Positions 45,701 to 56,246 of a DNA stretch of 64,000 nt are shown here, piece after piece. A program made the translations under genes and the position numbers. Each line of letters starts with the position of its first letter. Position 1 is the stretch's first letter. The DNA is from Nothopassalora personata (taxonomy: Eukaryota > Ascomycota > Dothideomycetes > Mycosphaerellales > Mycosphaerellaceae), in the NCBI GenBank assembly GCA_033816765.1, contig CM066287.1:6386001-6450000 (forward strand), in the 5' to 3' direction. The notes beneath the pieces were generated by a model. That model was not told where the DNA came from and made no database searches. It saw only the letters and a list, made by a program, of their open reading frames with translations.

Positions 45701-47786
45701 TCTCCTTTAGCTATTCTCGTAGGGTCTGTAGCTCTTTCTTAGACATTTAATATAGGGGTCCCTATAGAGGCTCTTTCCCTAGCTAAATGTTAATCTTATA
45801 ATCCTATAGGCGGTACTTAGGTAAGGCGGTTTTGCCTCTCTCCTCTTTAAAGAGTCGCGACCACTTACGATACTCCTTAGGAATACTTAACTCTAAGATG
45901 TTAGTATTCTTCGATAGTGCGTTACTTCTATTACTTCTAGTAACTTCGTAACCCGGCGGCCCTACGCTAGTGTCTATCCCGGTCGAAGGTGGTTCTTCTA
46001 TCCTTCTATACGGCGTAAGCTATATCTCGTTTAGCTATTTCCTTGCCTTATCTACTAGTGAACGCTACTACTACGTAGGCTAAATGTCGATAACGCAATC
46101 GTATTCCCTAAATGTAAGTACTCCTCTTCTCTTGTCGATTACTAGATTATGCTTTCTTAACTAAGGCATACCTAATACTATATCATAACTAGCTATATTA
46201 GTAACATCTAAGGTAATATTCTCGTAGTGCTATTAGATAGCTAGTGGTAATAGTGTCGTCTCTTATTCTACGCTAGGTAACGATAATCCGTTTACTACGA
46301 TTAACTCGTAACCCTATTTCTTCTTTAGGGTAGCAAACCCGTTTCTTCTTACGAAAGACTCGGAGATAAAATTCCCCGCTACTCCTAAGTCGATTATAAC
46401 ACTAGTCTTATGTCCGTTAACGATTACTTATGTCTAGAAAACTATGTTTAATGTCGATGCGTAAGCCTAAGTGTTACATAACTCCCTTTAGTCGCTCATT
46501 CCTAGGGAGCTAATTCTTTTCCCGAATGGTATATAGTTCGCTATACTTCGTACCTAGAGGCTTCGGCTAGAACCTGTAGCCCGTTGCCCTATGTCTATAC
46601 TTGTAGTCTATTACGTTCCTAGATCTTCTACGTTTCTAAGTGGAGTGCGCGTACGTATTGTACTATGTTACGTAATTCATTCGATATAAATGTTCCTAAC
46701 GGTATAAGATATCCGGTTCCTATTATTCGGCTTCCTATCGGTAGTCGTTCTATAACGGCGGTTGCTAGATTCTCGGTTGTTTCTATAAGTAGGTATCCCT
46801 AGGCTATGCCTCGTAGGGTGTCGAGTGTCTTATTAAACTTAATAGAGTGTAGCCTCCTTCGTCCGCCTATCTTAGGTAGGAATTCCTCGTGCCTTCTTTA
46901 TAGATAGATGATTATGTCGTACAGTTTCTTAGGTACATCTACCGTAAAGGTAAGTTGTTCGTTATCGTCGTTAGTGTTGCTCTCTTCTCCTTCGGAGGAA
47001 TCTTCTTCGCTTAATTCTTCCGGATCCTGTTCTTCCTTAATAATATTTAGCCCGGTGGTTTCTTAACTTTCTTCCTATGGTTCTAGTAACTATAATCCGT
47101 TCTATCCTAGGTCCTGATTTTCTTTGTTGCTTCTATCTTCGTTAAAGTAGGATTCGTCGATGTCTACTTCTCGGAGCGTAGCGTTTTGCCTATACGTTAC
47201 TCCTAGGGTTACTCGTAGTTACTAAGGCTAATACCCTACGCCTAACTTCGCGGCGTAGTGGACTTAACACGAGTCTTAGTAATAGAATCGCTAATAAAGG
47301 CTTCTATAACCATTTCGAGACTCGGATTCGATCTCGTAGTCGACTCTTCGTGTTATTATGTTAAACTGTCGTAGTTGGTTCTTCGCATTAAATAGAATAA
47401 CTACCATTTACTACCTATAGTATCCTCCTCGTCCTTCTAAGGGGTCTAGGAGAGGCATCGTGCTTCTATTACTAGCTCTCTCCCCTACTCTCCGAGTATA
47501 GTCGGTATCTCCTCGAGATCTAACGCTACTCTCGGATTTACTAGTTCGGGGTTGCATTATATTAAATTGCTCGCGGCGCACTATATTCTTACCGCGGCAA
47601 TCCCGCGCTATGTGGCCTTCCTTACTATAGGCATAGTATGTAAGTTTTTCTTTTCCTTTAAAGGGCTTTCCGTAGCCCCTACTCTTATCGATTCTCCGTC
47701 CTCGTTAGGTAACGTCTAGTTCTATTAGCTGTGGTCTATAGTAGGGCTAGCTTTGTCGTAAGAATTCTCTCTTCGTAACGTATCCT
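42780..47786 (-). pseudogene. Gypsy-D pol (and end of gag)
   Basis: Minus strand. RT site VYVIAYMDDILVY near 45,315-45,355; integrase zinc finger near 43,990 (QHHDGLTY.HPGTLKTIDLI); chromodomain EFKVEKILDKKG.RYLVK.KGYDELENT near 42,920-42,800; gag zinc-knuckle and protease region towards 47,600-46,100. Numerous TAG/TAA. Interrupted by the solo LTR at 44,772-45,101. Confidence 0.7.
44772..45101. mobile_element. Solo LTR in Gypsy-D
   Basis: 330 bp from TGTTAGGAACCGCTG to GATCGATCCGTAACA, flanked by CTATT (44,767-44,771 and 45,102-45,106). CA/TG are common, so it is not RIPed. The family is different from A-D. The small minus ORF here is not a gene. Confidence 0.8.
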
Positions 47787-47797
47787 CCTAAGGGTCT

Positions 47798-48565
47798 AGT
47801 CGTCCTATAGAGAGCGCCTTCACGCGGCGGACGACGTAAGTATCTTCGTTACGACGAAGAGAAACTAAGACTCTCTCTCTCGAAAAATACAAGCCTACTC
47901 GACTCGAAACAAGAAAAGACAGGTCGGACGAACCGAACGAACGAGATACGCTCAAAATCTACAAACAAGAACTCCGGAACTGCGAGAAGGGAAAGCGACG
48001 TACATAGCGTACACGTCGCTCGAACAACGAAGGCGCTGTCTACCTGTCGTCCCGGCAAACCACGTAAACTGCCGGCTGGAACCAAGAGAGGCGTTTAGGG
48101 GCGCAAACCACGTATACTGCACGGCTGGAACCAAGAGAGGCCGAGGGGGGGACGACAGCGAGGCCACTGCGACCGAGGAGCTACACTCGAGACCGGAGAA
48201 CGCGACTGGATTGAAACAGAGGCAACGGGTGTTTCTTGGGATTTTGCTCGGTGCGTACGGGTACGGCCGGCTTGGCTTTTTAAAAACAAGAACGAGACAC
48301 GGGCGCAAAACTTGTCTCGCCCGGGGCAAGGCGACAAACCGCAATTCTCGACAAGACACGACTACCGGGTACGCGCGTACTACGCCGCAATATATTCGAT
48401 TTACGGTTCGAATAGCGAGCGTTGCTCGCATCTTTTAAGGAGTTTTTACGTCCGGGGTACGACGGGGCTTTTCTCCTTCTCTCAAATTTTGGTCTCGTTC
48501 TCGAGACCCGTGTTGCATAGTCTTTGACTCAAATAGCACGTTAATGGAATAATCAATCAATCAAT
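47798..48565 (+). mobile_element. 768 bp tailed retroposon (SINE or truncated LINE) in Gypsy-D
   Basis: Flanked by an 11 bp duplication CCTAAGGGTCT (47,787-47,797 and 48,566-48,576). The right end is a tail AATAATCAATCAATCAAT, so it is plus-oriented. It is not RIPed. Inside, a ~55 bp unit (GCAAACCACGTAAACTGC, CGGCTGGAACCAAGAGAGGC) occurs twice at 48,052-48,145. A hairpin GGTCTCG/CGAGACC lies near the 3' end. No convincing ORF or RT motif; the frames on both strands are short and mutually overlapping. Confidence 0.65.
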
Positions 48566-48576
48566 CCTAAGGGTCT

Positions 48577-49296
48577 ACGGTCCGGAGTGTATCCTACTAT
48601 TCCTCCTACTTTAGAGTCGTATTTCTTTTCCTAGTATCGTTCCTAGAGCTAGTTATCGATATTGATCGACGCCTTTATTAGCTCTTCGAGGTTCATAATC
48701 CGTCCCCCATGTCTTATTAACTCGTCCTTAACGGAGTCCTTAAGTCTACGTCGGAACATAGTTATTAACGCCGTCTAGTCCCATCTAGTAATTTGTCCGT
48801 ATTCTTCGAATTTAGCGGTATACTCCGAAGTAGACGTCTTCTACTTTAGGTGTTGAATGATTCGTATAGCCTATTAGACTTCGTTCGAGGTTCTAAAGAT
48901 TAACTTCATCTTTTCTTTAAAAAGGGTATAGCTCCTAAACATTCTAGTAGGGTCTAATCGTCCTATACCTTTAAGGTATTCCTTAAGGTAAGGTTTAATC
49001 CAGTTCTACGCACTTCCGCGAAGGTACGTAATAGCGAAGATAGTTCTTTTATCGGCATCGACTAGGTTAAATATAAGATACATATCTATCTAATTGATCC
49101 AGTTGTCGAACTTAGCCCTGTCTCTATAAAAGAGGTCTAGCTTAGTAGCCTTAACGTCGTTCTTCCTTAGAGTAGGCTCGTTATCGTTATTAGACTTATC
49201 GTCCTTCGTAGTAGTCTATTATAGTAGCGTACGGCGGATGCTTCCTACTTCGCTAGGGGCGGGTGTTCCCCTACTAGCTGCTTAAGTAGCGCTCAT
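48577..49296 (-). pseudogene. Gypsy-D gag
   Basis: ATG at 49,296 just inside the 5' LTR. The capsid-type block reads KLDLFYRDRAKFDNWINQI, DADKRTIFAITYLRGSAQNW and TAKFEEYGQITRWDQTALIT, with Gln/Trp codons converted to stops. Its continuation is split by the 768 bp retroposon. Confidence 0.7.
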
Positions 49297-49313
49297 CCTA
49301 AGGGCGTTTAAAG

Positions 49314-49745
49314 TGTTATTATCTCGTTCTAGGGCTAGTCTTAAAAGAGAGATAAGTTAAGTCACGTGGCGGTATTCTTTAGAGAGGCTAAAGTAAGCTA
49401 AGCGAAGATGAATGATAGGAATAAGAGTTGTATTCTAATTAGTAAGATAGTAACATAAGTTGAACGCGTTAGAACTATAAGGGTTTCTAGCGTTCCTAAA
49501 TATAAAGGAGGCTCGTATGCCATCCGGTATTAGGCGTCCGTCTATCCACTCGACCGGTCGCCTAGTCGTATGGTCGTGTACGTCTATACGCTACTTCTAC
49601 GGTCGTGTTCGACTATGTACTAATAGCGCGGTCGTGCACGTAACCCGGACGTAGGGTCCCTTTCTCTTCCTAGCGATTAGTTCTTATCTTCTAATTCTTC
49701 CTCCCTATGCTACGTCCTACACCGTCCTTCATCCGAACCGTAATA
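49314..49745 (-). repeat. Gypsy-D 5' LTR
   Basis: 432 bp; the end CCGTAACA has become CCGTAATA by RIP. Confidence 0.87.
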
Positions 49746-50335
49746 AAAGGATGTAAAAGATTACGGACCTATGTTAGGCGAGTATAGCGGAAGCCGCCTA
49801 AAAATAGGAGGACTACGCTAAACGGGATAGGAAGCCCGTACTAATCTATCGTGTAGGTAATAAAGTTTAGCTAGATCTACGTAACTATGTTACTATACGA
49901 CTAAAGAAGAGCCTCGACTATAGACACGCGAAGTATACGGTAGTAGAAGTAATCTTACCGTTATCTATACGCTTATCTAGAATCCCCGACGGGATCTACC
50001 CGGTCTTCTATCCTAACCTACTACGACCTATAAGCTAAGACCCCTTACCTAGATAGGAGATCGATAACAAATAGCCGGACCCTATTATAATTTAGTCTTA
50101 CGAAGAGTAGTAGGTAGAAGAGATCCTTTACGCTAGAACTAAGGTTAGAGGTAGAGGCCGATTACGCGAAGTCCTAGTAAAATAGACCGGATACTACAAG
50201 CCTACATAGGAACTATTAGGGTACCTCGCGGACACAGTGGCCGCGGATAACTTCGAGAGGAGATATAGTAACCTAATAACGTATAACGGACCGAAGGAGG
50301 CATAGGATACGAATAGAAGGGGGAAAAGGCGAAAA
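49746..50335 (+). pseudogene. Gypsy-A integrase C-terminus and chromodomain region
   Basis: Resumes after D with KPVLIYRVGNKVQLDLRNYV, then KKSLDYRHAKYTVVEVI (GPY/F-type module) and EEQQVEEILYARTKVRGRGR, then KPTQELLGYLADTVA, a degraded chromodomain. Stops are TAG/TAA. Confidence 0.65.
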
Positions 50336-50667
50336 GGTAAGGATTACTAGGGATTTAGCGTAGACATAGGCGTTTAGGAAAAGGTAGGCGTTCTTTTAGG
50401 TTAGGGAGTCTTTTTAGGAGATAGAGAGAAGTAAGAAGGTATAGGTAAGTTTAAGAGCGTTTCATTTTAGCGGCGTCCGCCGTAAAAGCAGCGGAGCCCG
50501 ATCCCTTTCGAGATAGCTACATACTATAATAGCCCGGTCGCGGCCCGCGCGAAAGACGAGGGTGCCCGAAGGCTAGTTAGTAGAGGCCGAGGCCTAACGT
50601 ACGCGGCGCTAGCCTAGCTAGAGGTCGCGTAGGGCGCCCCCGGGACTAAGAGGTCGGTTAGCGATAG

Positions 50668-51265
50668 TTTTATAATAGGGCCCGTAGTACATACGTCTAC
50701 TTAAAGGTGAGCTAAGCATTAGCTATAGTGCCTATAACCTTAGCGGCGACCGTACTAAAAGAATCGGTAAGCGCGTATAAAGAGGCGGGGTCCGTAGAAA
50801 CTTACCGGGAGAGTATACTAGCACGCTAGAGAGGCTTTAAAGCCTTCTAGGCTTTAAGGACGGCGCGGAGCTTAGTACGAGCGTCGTCGCTAAAAGACTG
50901 TAAGCCGGTAGAAAAGTCGCGGAGGACGCTAGGGAGGATACTTACGCACGGTTCTAGTTAGTAGCGCGGGTCTACTTAGTATAGGCGGCGTAGGCGAGCT
51001 CCGGCCTAAAACGCGCGGTTAGCGATAATTTTCCCTCGGGGTTCGCGCGGTATATACATGTCCTCGCAATACTTACGATTAGTATTATAGGCCTAGTAGG
51101 CGCGCGCGGTTACGCCCTAATGATAATTAGCGGACCCCGATAAGAATAGGACGAGGACCGGTACTTATATGCTAGGAGACGTAGTCTACGCTAGTAGAGG
51201 CGTAGGGGACGTAGTAGATGCGGCGTTAGGCTATTTTATGCTAGGCTCCGGTTAGAATGTTTTAG
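50668..51265 (-). pseudogene. Antisense ORF in Gypsy-A between integrase and 3' LTR
   Basis: On the strand opposite to gag-pol, one frame of ~195 codons stays open except for TAG/TAA. It reads PEPSIKQPNAASTTSPT near its start, later YCEDMYIPREPRGKIIANRA, VSILPSVLRDFSTGLQSF and SLYALTDSFSTVAAKVIGTI. No domain is recognised; the chain is Ala/Ser/Leu-rich. Comparable antisense ORFs lie in the same place in Gypsy-B and Gypsy-D. Confidence 0.5.
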
Positions 51266-51769
51266 TCTCCGTAGGAATTCATTCGGACTTACTTAATAGT
51301 ATTAATAGGAGATATGGTAGTAGTGGTTTCTATTTACGGCATGCTATTAGTATCTATCGGAACCCGTAGGGAAAATGTCGTCTCCCTAAGCGATAGGTAT
51401 AAGATACGCGAATATACCCCTAAGGCTAGAGACGCTTAGCTAGGGGGGAGGGGGAGGGGCCACTTACGCGTATAGTTAGTAATAAGAAAAAGAAAGAAAA
51501 GAAAAAAGAAAAAAAAGAGAACGAGAACCTAAAGATATGTTCTAGGCTCCTATTATTTACATATAACAATAGCTATTGTTACTAGGTAGACAATAGTAAA
51601 CCTTATACTTACCTAGGTAATAACACTTCGTCTTAGCGTCGGCGGGGCTAGACAATAAGGAAGAGTGGCTCGGGCACTTCCTATTACGAGCCTAATAAAA
51701 ACACCTAAGATAATAGGCTCTAGGGCGGAGCCATAACTAGGGGCGGCGGAGGAGGAAGGGGGGGAGTAG

Positions 51770-51931
51770 TATAAGGGGCGGGCCCCTGTTTCTTAGCATA
51801 GGCTACGCCTATACGTTTGGATTGCTTTCCGACACCTTTTCTTCGGACAGCGTGTAACTTCTCCTTTCTTCTATATCGAACTTATTATAAACTTTATAGA
51901 ACTTTAGTGTATACGTCGTTTACCCGTAATA
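51770..51931 (+). repeat. Gypsy-A 3' LTR
   Basis: 162 bp partner of the 5' LTR; the terminal CA has become TA by RIP. Confidence 0.85.
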
Positions 51932-52004
51932 GGTGTCTATAATAAACTTCTTCTCGGTACCGCTAATGTCGTCTTATACCTCGTCTTATGTACTTTATTG
52001 TCTT

Positions 52005-53909
52005 TTAATCGTTAAGATACGTTAGGTCTATAATCTCTACGTCCTCTATAGCCTTAAGTGCTTTAATATCGATAAAGTCCGATGGCATATCGTCTATGGT
52101 AGTATCTAGTAGCTATCGGATTAGCCTTAAGTTAAACTTAGTAATACGCGAGCCTACTACTCGCATACCTTCTCGACGAATGTCGAAAGAGTCGTAATAC
52201 TACTTAGGAGAATATAACGCCTAGTCTCCTCAAATAGCCCCGAGCTTACTATTAAATAACATCTTCGCCCGAGTAAACATATTAAGACGGGCGTCTCGAA
52301 TAGTATAATTGTCTAGCATATAATTACCGAATTCCTACTCGACGCTAGTACGGAGATAGCGAATCTAACGATTTAACCGACAAATGCGATTAAATATCGT
52401 ATCTATATCGTAAGTCGAGTTCTTAAAGTAGTTAAGTTCGGTCTTGTAGCTACTATTTAAGTGTTCGAGACTTAGGTCGATAGGCTTAAAGGTTATCGCC
52501 TTGCCTTTCTAGTTAACGAGATCGGATACTAGTATTAATCGCTATAACTCCGGCGTGTATATAGCGTCCGAGAGAAGCTATCGATAATATAGTATCTCGC
52601 GGCCGTAGTTATACTACGATACCCCAAAAAAGACTAGTATTAATAGGTCTACTGCCCGCCGTAGTATACCGATGTTAGTATACTTAACTACATACCGTAT
52701 CGTTAATAGTGACTCTACCTCCTATAATAGCCGACACATAGTACGGAATTCGATATCGTTATGTCTAACACCGGAGACGGTTCTCTCTTCCTATACGTTC
52801 CGCGTAAAAGCCTCTAGTCGTATCTCCTTAACGATCTCGTTAAACATCGCGGCAGTTAAGTTAGACCGTAGTATTTTATCTACGGATGCGAAACTATTAA
52901 TATTAAGCTAGCTACTATCGATTTAGGACATGTTAGTATTAACTCCTACCCGTAGTATAATCTTACGTCGCTCTAGTACTTTATAAAACAATAATAAGAC
53001 CCGCGAGTTAAAGCCGTGCCGGACTAGAGGCTCTATAAGGTAATACTTAATATTCTCGCGACTGTATTAGGTCCGGTTCTAGGTAGTACAATTAGAGGAG
53101 ATAGTATAATAATAATGCTCTTTACGAGATGGAGGGTCCTAGTACGTGCGGACGATAGTATAGAGTAGATTCATCTAGATATAGAACTATGCTAGTACCC
53201 TAAGGAGCTATTCTCTACGATCGAATCGGCCTTAGGTATGCTACTACTAAACCTTAGCTACTCGAATGCGCTCCGATATAAGCTAATTACTATAGACCAG
53301 CTAAAGTCGCTTACTAAATACATCCTTAACGGACGACCTTAGATTAGCGTTAGACTTAAAGCCTAGTTCCACTTTTATAAGTCGCTCGTGTACCCGTATA
53401 TTGCCTTCGGTAGTGCCTTCGTCCTCGGGAATAGAGCTACACTATAGATAATCCGTCGGTCTAGTATTAGTAAGTATATCTAGCTAAGGTATTACTAGGT
53501 AGGTGTAGAGTATCTCCGGATTTACGATCGCCTTAAGCTTTAGTATCTCGTTAATCGGCTTATTATAGATAGCCTTAATAGCATTAGTAATAATAGCTCT
53601 TAATATCTCCCGCCCCGTAGTATCGTCTTATAGGCTAGGCGTATCGTAGATGTCGTCTACATCGAGGGAAGTAGACGGAGTATACATATCTTATGTTAGG
53701 CTAGAAGCTAGAATTGTAGAATAATAGACGACTTAAGTAGTAGTTATAGTACGCTACGTTACCTTATGCCCTAATACCTTATAGCGGGTAGGATCCTTAA
53801 AGTTTATATTATCGTAGTTAAGTACCGTCTACTTATCGTAGCCTATAGTACGGAGGTGGATCTAGATATACGTAAGCTACGGATTCGATATAATAACGGC
53901 TTCGTGCAT
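52005..53909 (-). pseudogene. DUF6589-like protein of the giant element, core ORF, RIPed
   Basis: From ATG at 53,909 (MHEAVIISNP) one frame of 635 codons runs to TAA at 52,005, interrupted only by TAG/TAA. Blocks: NYDNINFKDPTRYKVLGHKV; AQFYIQMNLLYTIVRTYQDP; YLIEPLVRHGFNSRVLLLFY; KYTNIGILRRAVDLLILVFF; then the C-terminal SYNYGREILYYR-like, SDLVN(W)KGKAITFKPIDLSL and EHLNSSYKTELNYFKNSTYD. I recall this order as the fungal DUF6589 family, whose role is unknown to me. It faces the helicase gene. It lies at the position where a transposase would be expected, but no catalytic triad can be assigned. The true stop may lie slightly further if TAA was CAA. Confidence 0.65.
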
Positions 53910-53930
53910 CGAGAGTAGGGAAGTTAGGTC

Positions 53931-54200
53931 TAAAGTATACTTTAGTATGCTAAAGCATACTAAAGCGTAGAGTCCTATCTACGAACGCGTCTCGATTCGC
54001 TTCGTAAATAGAGGATTACTATAGCTATAAAGCGTTCTAAACCGTGTAGTTTAATCTATAGAAGCGCCTCGATGTAACGCCTAGCTACTAGCTTTACTAC
54101 TTAAAGAGGACTATAGTTATAAAGCGTTCTAAACCGTACATCCTACCGTCTCGATACTAGTGTCACACCGTAGTAATTAAGCGTTCTAAACCGTGTAAGG
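53931..54200 (-). promoter_or_regulatory. 10 bp motif array and three subterminal repeats upstream of the DUF6589-like core ORF
   Basis: Read on the minus strand, CGCTTTAGTATGCTTTAGCA lies ~30 bp before the ATG, the same 10 bp phased unit as before the helicase. Further out, AAGCGTTCTAAACCGT (plus strand) occurs three times, near 54,037, 54,123 and 54,180, two of them following TATAA or TATA. The left-side relative is CCGTTTAGAACCCTTTATA at 20,067. Confidence 0.5.
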
Positions 54201-55300
54201 CGTAGCGAGCATATAAATCGGTAGCTATATATATATAGATATAAGGCAAGACGGCGATTAAGCATTATAAAGACGTAGTAGCTATTTAATAGCACGCCTA
54301 TAGCATACTATTACGTATATTTATAGACTTGTCCTACGCACCTTACTATGTTCTATAACACTAGTTAATAACCGATTACTAGTAGTATAGCTCTAATAGA
54401 TACCTAGCCTATATAGTACATTAACATACCGTCGCTTAGTACTAGATCCTTATAGATATATCGACACGAGCGAATAGAGAGTGTTAGATCGTTTAGCTAT
54501 TCTCGAATGTAATACCGACGCTATAATAAAGAACATACGCTATTACACTAACCGGTCTAGCGCGTTACTACGAAATTGGCTCGTCTAGTATAATCGGAAG
54601 TTACTTATAAAATGCAGTAGCATTTAATGCTAGATAGGAGTATTAGTTTAGATAATCTTATATACTACCGTAAAATCTATGTTATTTAAACTGTCGATGT
54701 TAGTACCGCCGGTTAACTAAAAGGTACCGAACGGATAATAGCCTACTAGACTATTAAGCTCCTCTATAGCGCAAAAGATCGGGGTCTAATTACGGCGGGA
54801 CCCTCGTCTATATAGTATAGCGTTAATCGACCGATGTTTAATTGAACGACGTAATACTTTCCGACGTAACTCCGTAGTACTATAGTACCTTAACTTAAGC
54901 GATGCGCTATAGCTCGAGGTACTAGGCGCTACGCCTACCTAGGCCTATAGGAATTTATAAAGGCTCTAGTTATAGCTACGTAAGAGGTTTACGATAGACT
55001 ATAACTTCTCCTACGCCGGTATACTATCGTCCTACCGTCGTGTGTACCTCCTCGTTAGTCTAGTCGGTCCGCGTGCTACCTATGTTTATATCGACGTCGG
55101 GCGTAGGCGCGGGCGTACTAGTATACTTAGAGGGAATCCGATATAATCCTCCTCTTTATCGCTATCTAGAGGGTTAATGTCGACGTCGGAGTAGCCCTCG
55201 GATAATCCTTCTAACTCTACGTCTTCGAATGCGTGTAATAAGGAGTAGTGTCGCGCGGACGGTAATTGTAGGACGTTCTAATAGGTAGTGGACGCTATTA
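54200..55300 (-). pseudogene. N-terminal DUF6589-like segment of the giant element, RIPed
   Basis: On the minus strand one frame reads AFEDVELEGLSEGYSDVDIN (acidic), then LRRKVLRRSIKHRSINAILY, AIEELNSLVGYYPFGTFQLT and SIYLQGSSTKRRYVNVLYRL, then YTTSNRLLTSVIEHSKVRR, again broken by TAG/TAA. The last blocks resemble the N-terminal half of DUF6589 proteins. Either this and the ORF at 53,909-52,005 are two exons of one gene, or two separate genes with the repeat array as promoter between them. Start about 55,300, not fixed. Confidence 0.5.
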
Positions 55301-55433
55301 TTAATTCAATTGAAAGTGCCGAGCGTGCGCTATCGAATGTAGTAGTTATTAAGGCGGTAGAGTAACGTAGTAATAGAGATGTATGCCTTTAAATGTAATA
55401 GTGCTTATTTATATATAGGGCTAAATTCGTATG

Positions 55434-55614
55434 CACTAAAACAGCCCCATTTAGTCTCAGACTCGCCGCGCGAATTGGCACTCCTAGCCCTCTAATTGGC
55501 TAAACGGTGCAGAACCGTGCTTAACGGAGCTAAAGCGAGCTTAAGCGAGCCTAGCGCGTGCGCTAGGCGAAGCCAAAGCCAATTCCTGCGGCGAGTCTGA
55601 GTTTACTGAGGTAA
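55434..55614 (-). repeat. Right terminal inverted repeat with internal hairpin and 10 bp array
   Basis: Read inward: TTACCTCAGTAAACTCAGAC; an outer arm (55,578-55,601) whose inverted partner at 55,456-55,479 matches in 22 of 24 bases; between them a 10 bp phased array (GCTCGCTTTA, GCTCCGTTAA, GCACGGTTCT, GCACCGTTTA, GCCAAT). RIP-free, like the left end. Confidence 0.7.
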
Positions 55615-55622
55615 TCGGCAGC
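55615..55622. repeat. 8 bp target-site duplication, right copy
   Basis: TCGGCAGC, identical to 15,815-15,822. Confidence 0.8.
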
Positions 55623-55689
55623 AGCGGATACTGTAGCAACATCGGCTGCGACTTACGTTCATGGCCATTGAATGCCGCACCATTATGTG

Positions 55690-56010
55690 CGGCCGTCCCC
55701 TATCCTTGGGGCGCCGATGCGCAGAAGCGATTCATCGTCGTGAATGGAAAGCCTATGCACGTCAATGTCGGTTGCCACTACGTACTCCAGCAGTTGATGG
55801 CTAGATGCATAGAGGGCTTGCACTATTTCTGATTGACGATCAACACAACCTTGACAAAAAGTCTGAGCAAGTCCAGCTGATGTGCGAAATATATCGACAA
55901 ACGCAAGTCGTGCTAGCCTATATCGGCTCATGCCAAGGAATTGCTACCATATGGCCCCATACATGTAGCGAGGCTTTCGAATCGGCGTCAAACACCTGAA
56001 GCATTGATAC
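55690..56010 (+). pseudogene. HET-domain (heterokaryon incompatibility) remnant
   Basis: The frame PYPWGADAQKRFIVVNGKPM, then HVNVGCHYVLQQLMARC, is the start of a HET domain (S-Y-x-WG...I.VNGK...V..N...L). After CACTATTTC the homology moves by one frame to LIDDQHNLDKKSEQVQLMCE, then IYRQTQVVLAYIGS, the signature WIDAxCIxQ..D..EKS.QV.LM..IY. Both ends of a normal HET protein are missing. It is a fragment with at least one frameshift, directly beside the transposon's target site. The insertion did not cause the frameshift itself. Confidence 0.7.
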
Positions 56011-56246
56011 TTGTAGGCTCACGGCGTATGTCACCTATGGCGTACAATGGGATGGTATAGGAACAGATGAAGTGCGCATATACTGGTAGGAGATTCCGGC
56101 CTGTTGATTTCAATAGACAGAGTGTGGGAAGGGGAGCTCTGCGCTGTATTCGAGTTTTGACCACTGCTCTTTGCCATCATGACCGCCTTTCATCTGGGCA
56201 GCTTTTTTGTGCATTTCGTGTCGTATCCGTCTACAATGACTGCACA
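56011..56246. other. Intergenic
   Basis: Tail of the HET remnant to the CCT4 stop. No further feature is recognised. Confidence 0.35.

Larger units (their letters stand above)
41475..49745 (-). mobile_element. Gypsy-D, RIPed chromovirus
   Basis: LTRs of 432 bp at 41,475-41,906 and 49,314-49,745 (TGTTATTATCTCG ... GAACCGTAACA). Duplication AAAGG at 41,470-41,474 and 49,746-49,750. Coding is on the minus strand. It carries a solo LTR and a tailed retroposon as later insertions, and sits in the integrase of Gypsy-A. Confidence 0.87.
23087..51931 (+). mobile_element. Gypsy-A, RIPed chromovirus hosting B, C and D
   Basis: LTRs of 162 bp at 23,087-23,248 and 51,770-51,931 (start TATAAGGGGCGGGCC, originally TGTAAGG; end CCGTAACA). 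The 5 bp duplication GGTGT lies at 23,082-23,086 and 51,932-51,936. A purine tract GGAGGAAGGGGGGGAG precedes the 3' LTR. Coding order gag-PR-RT-RNaseH-IN-chromodomain, + strand. Removing B and D leaves about 6.9 kb. Confidence 0.85.

Noticed and set aside
47849..48527. ORFs up to 159 aa in the 768 bp retroposon
   Set aside because: Overlapping frames on both strands, no domain; explained by stop-poor, GC-rich non-coding sequence.
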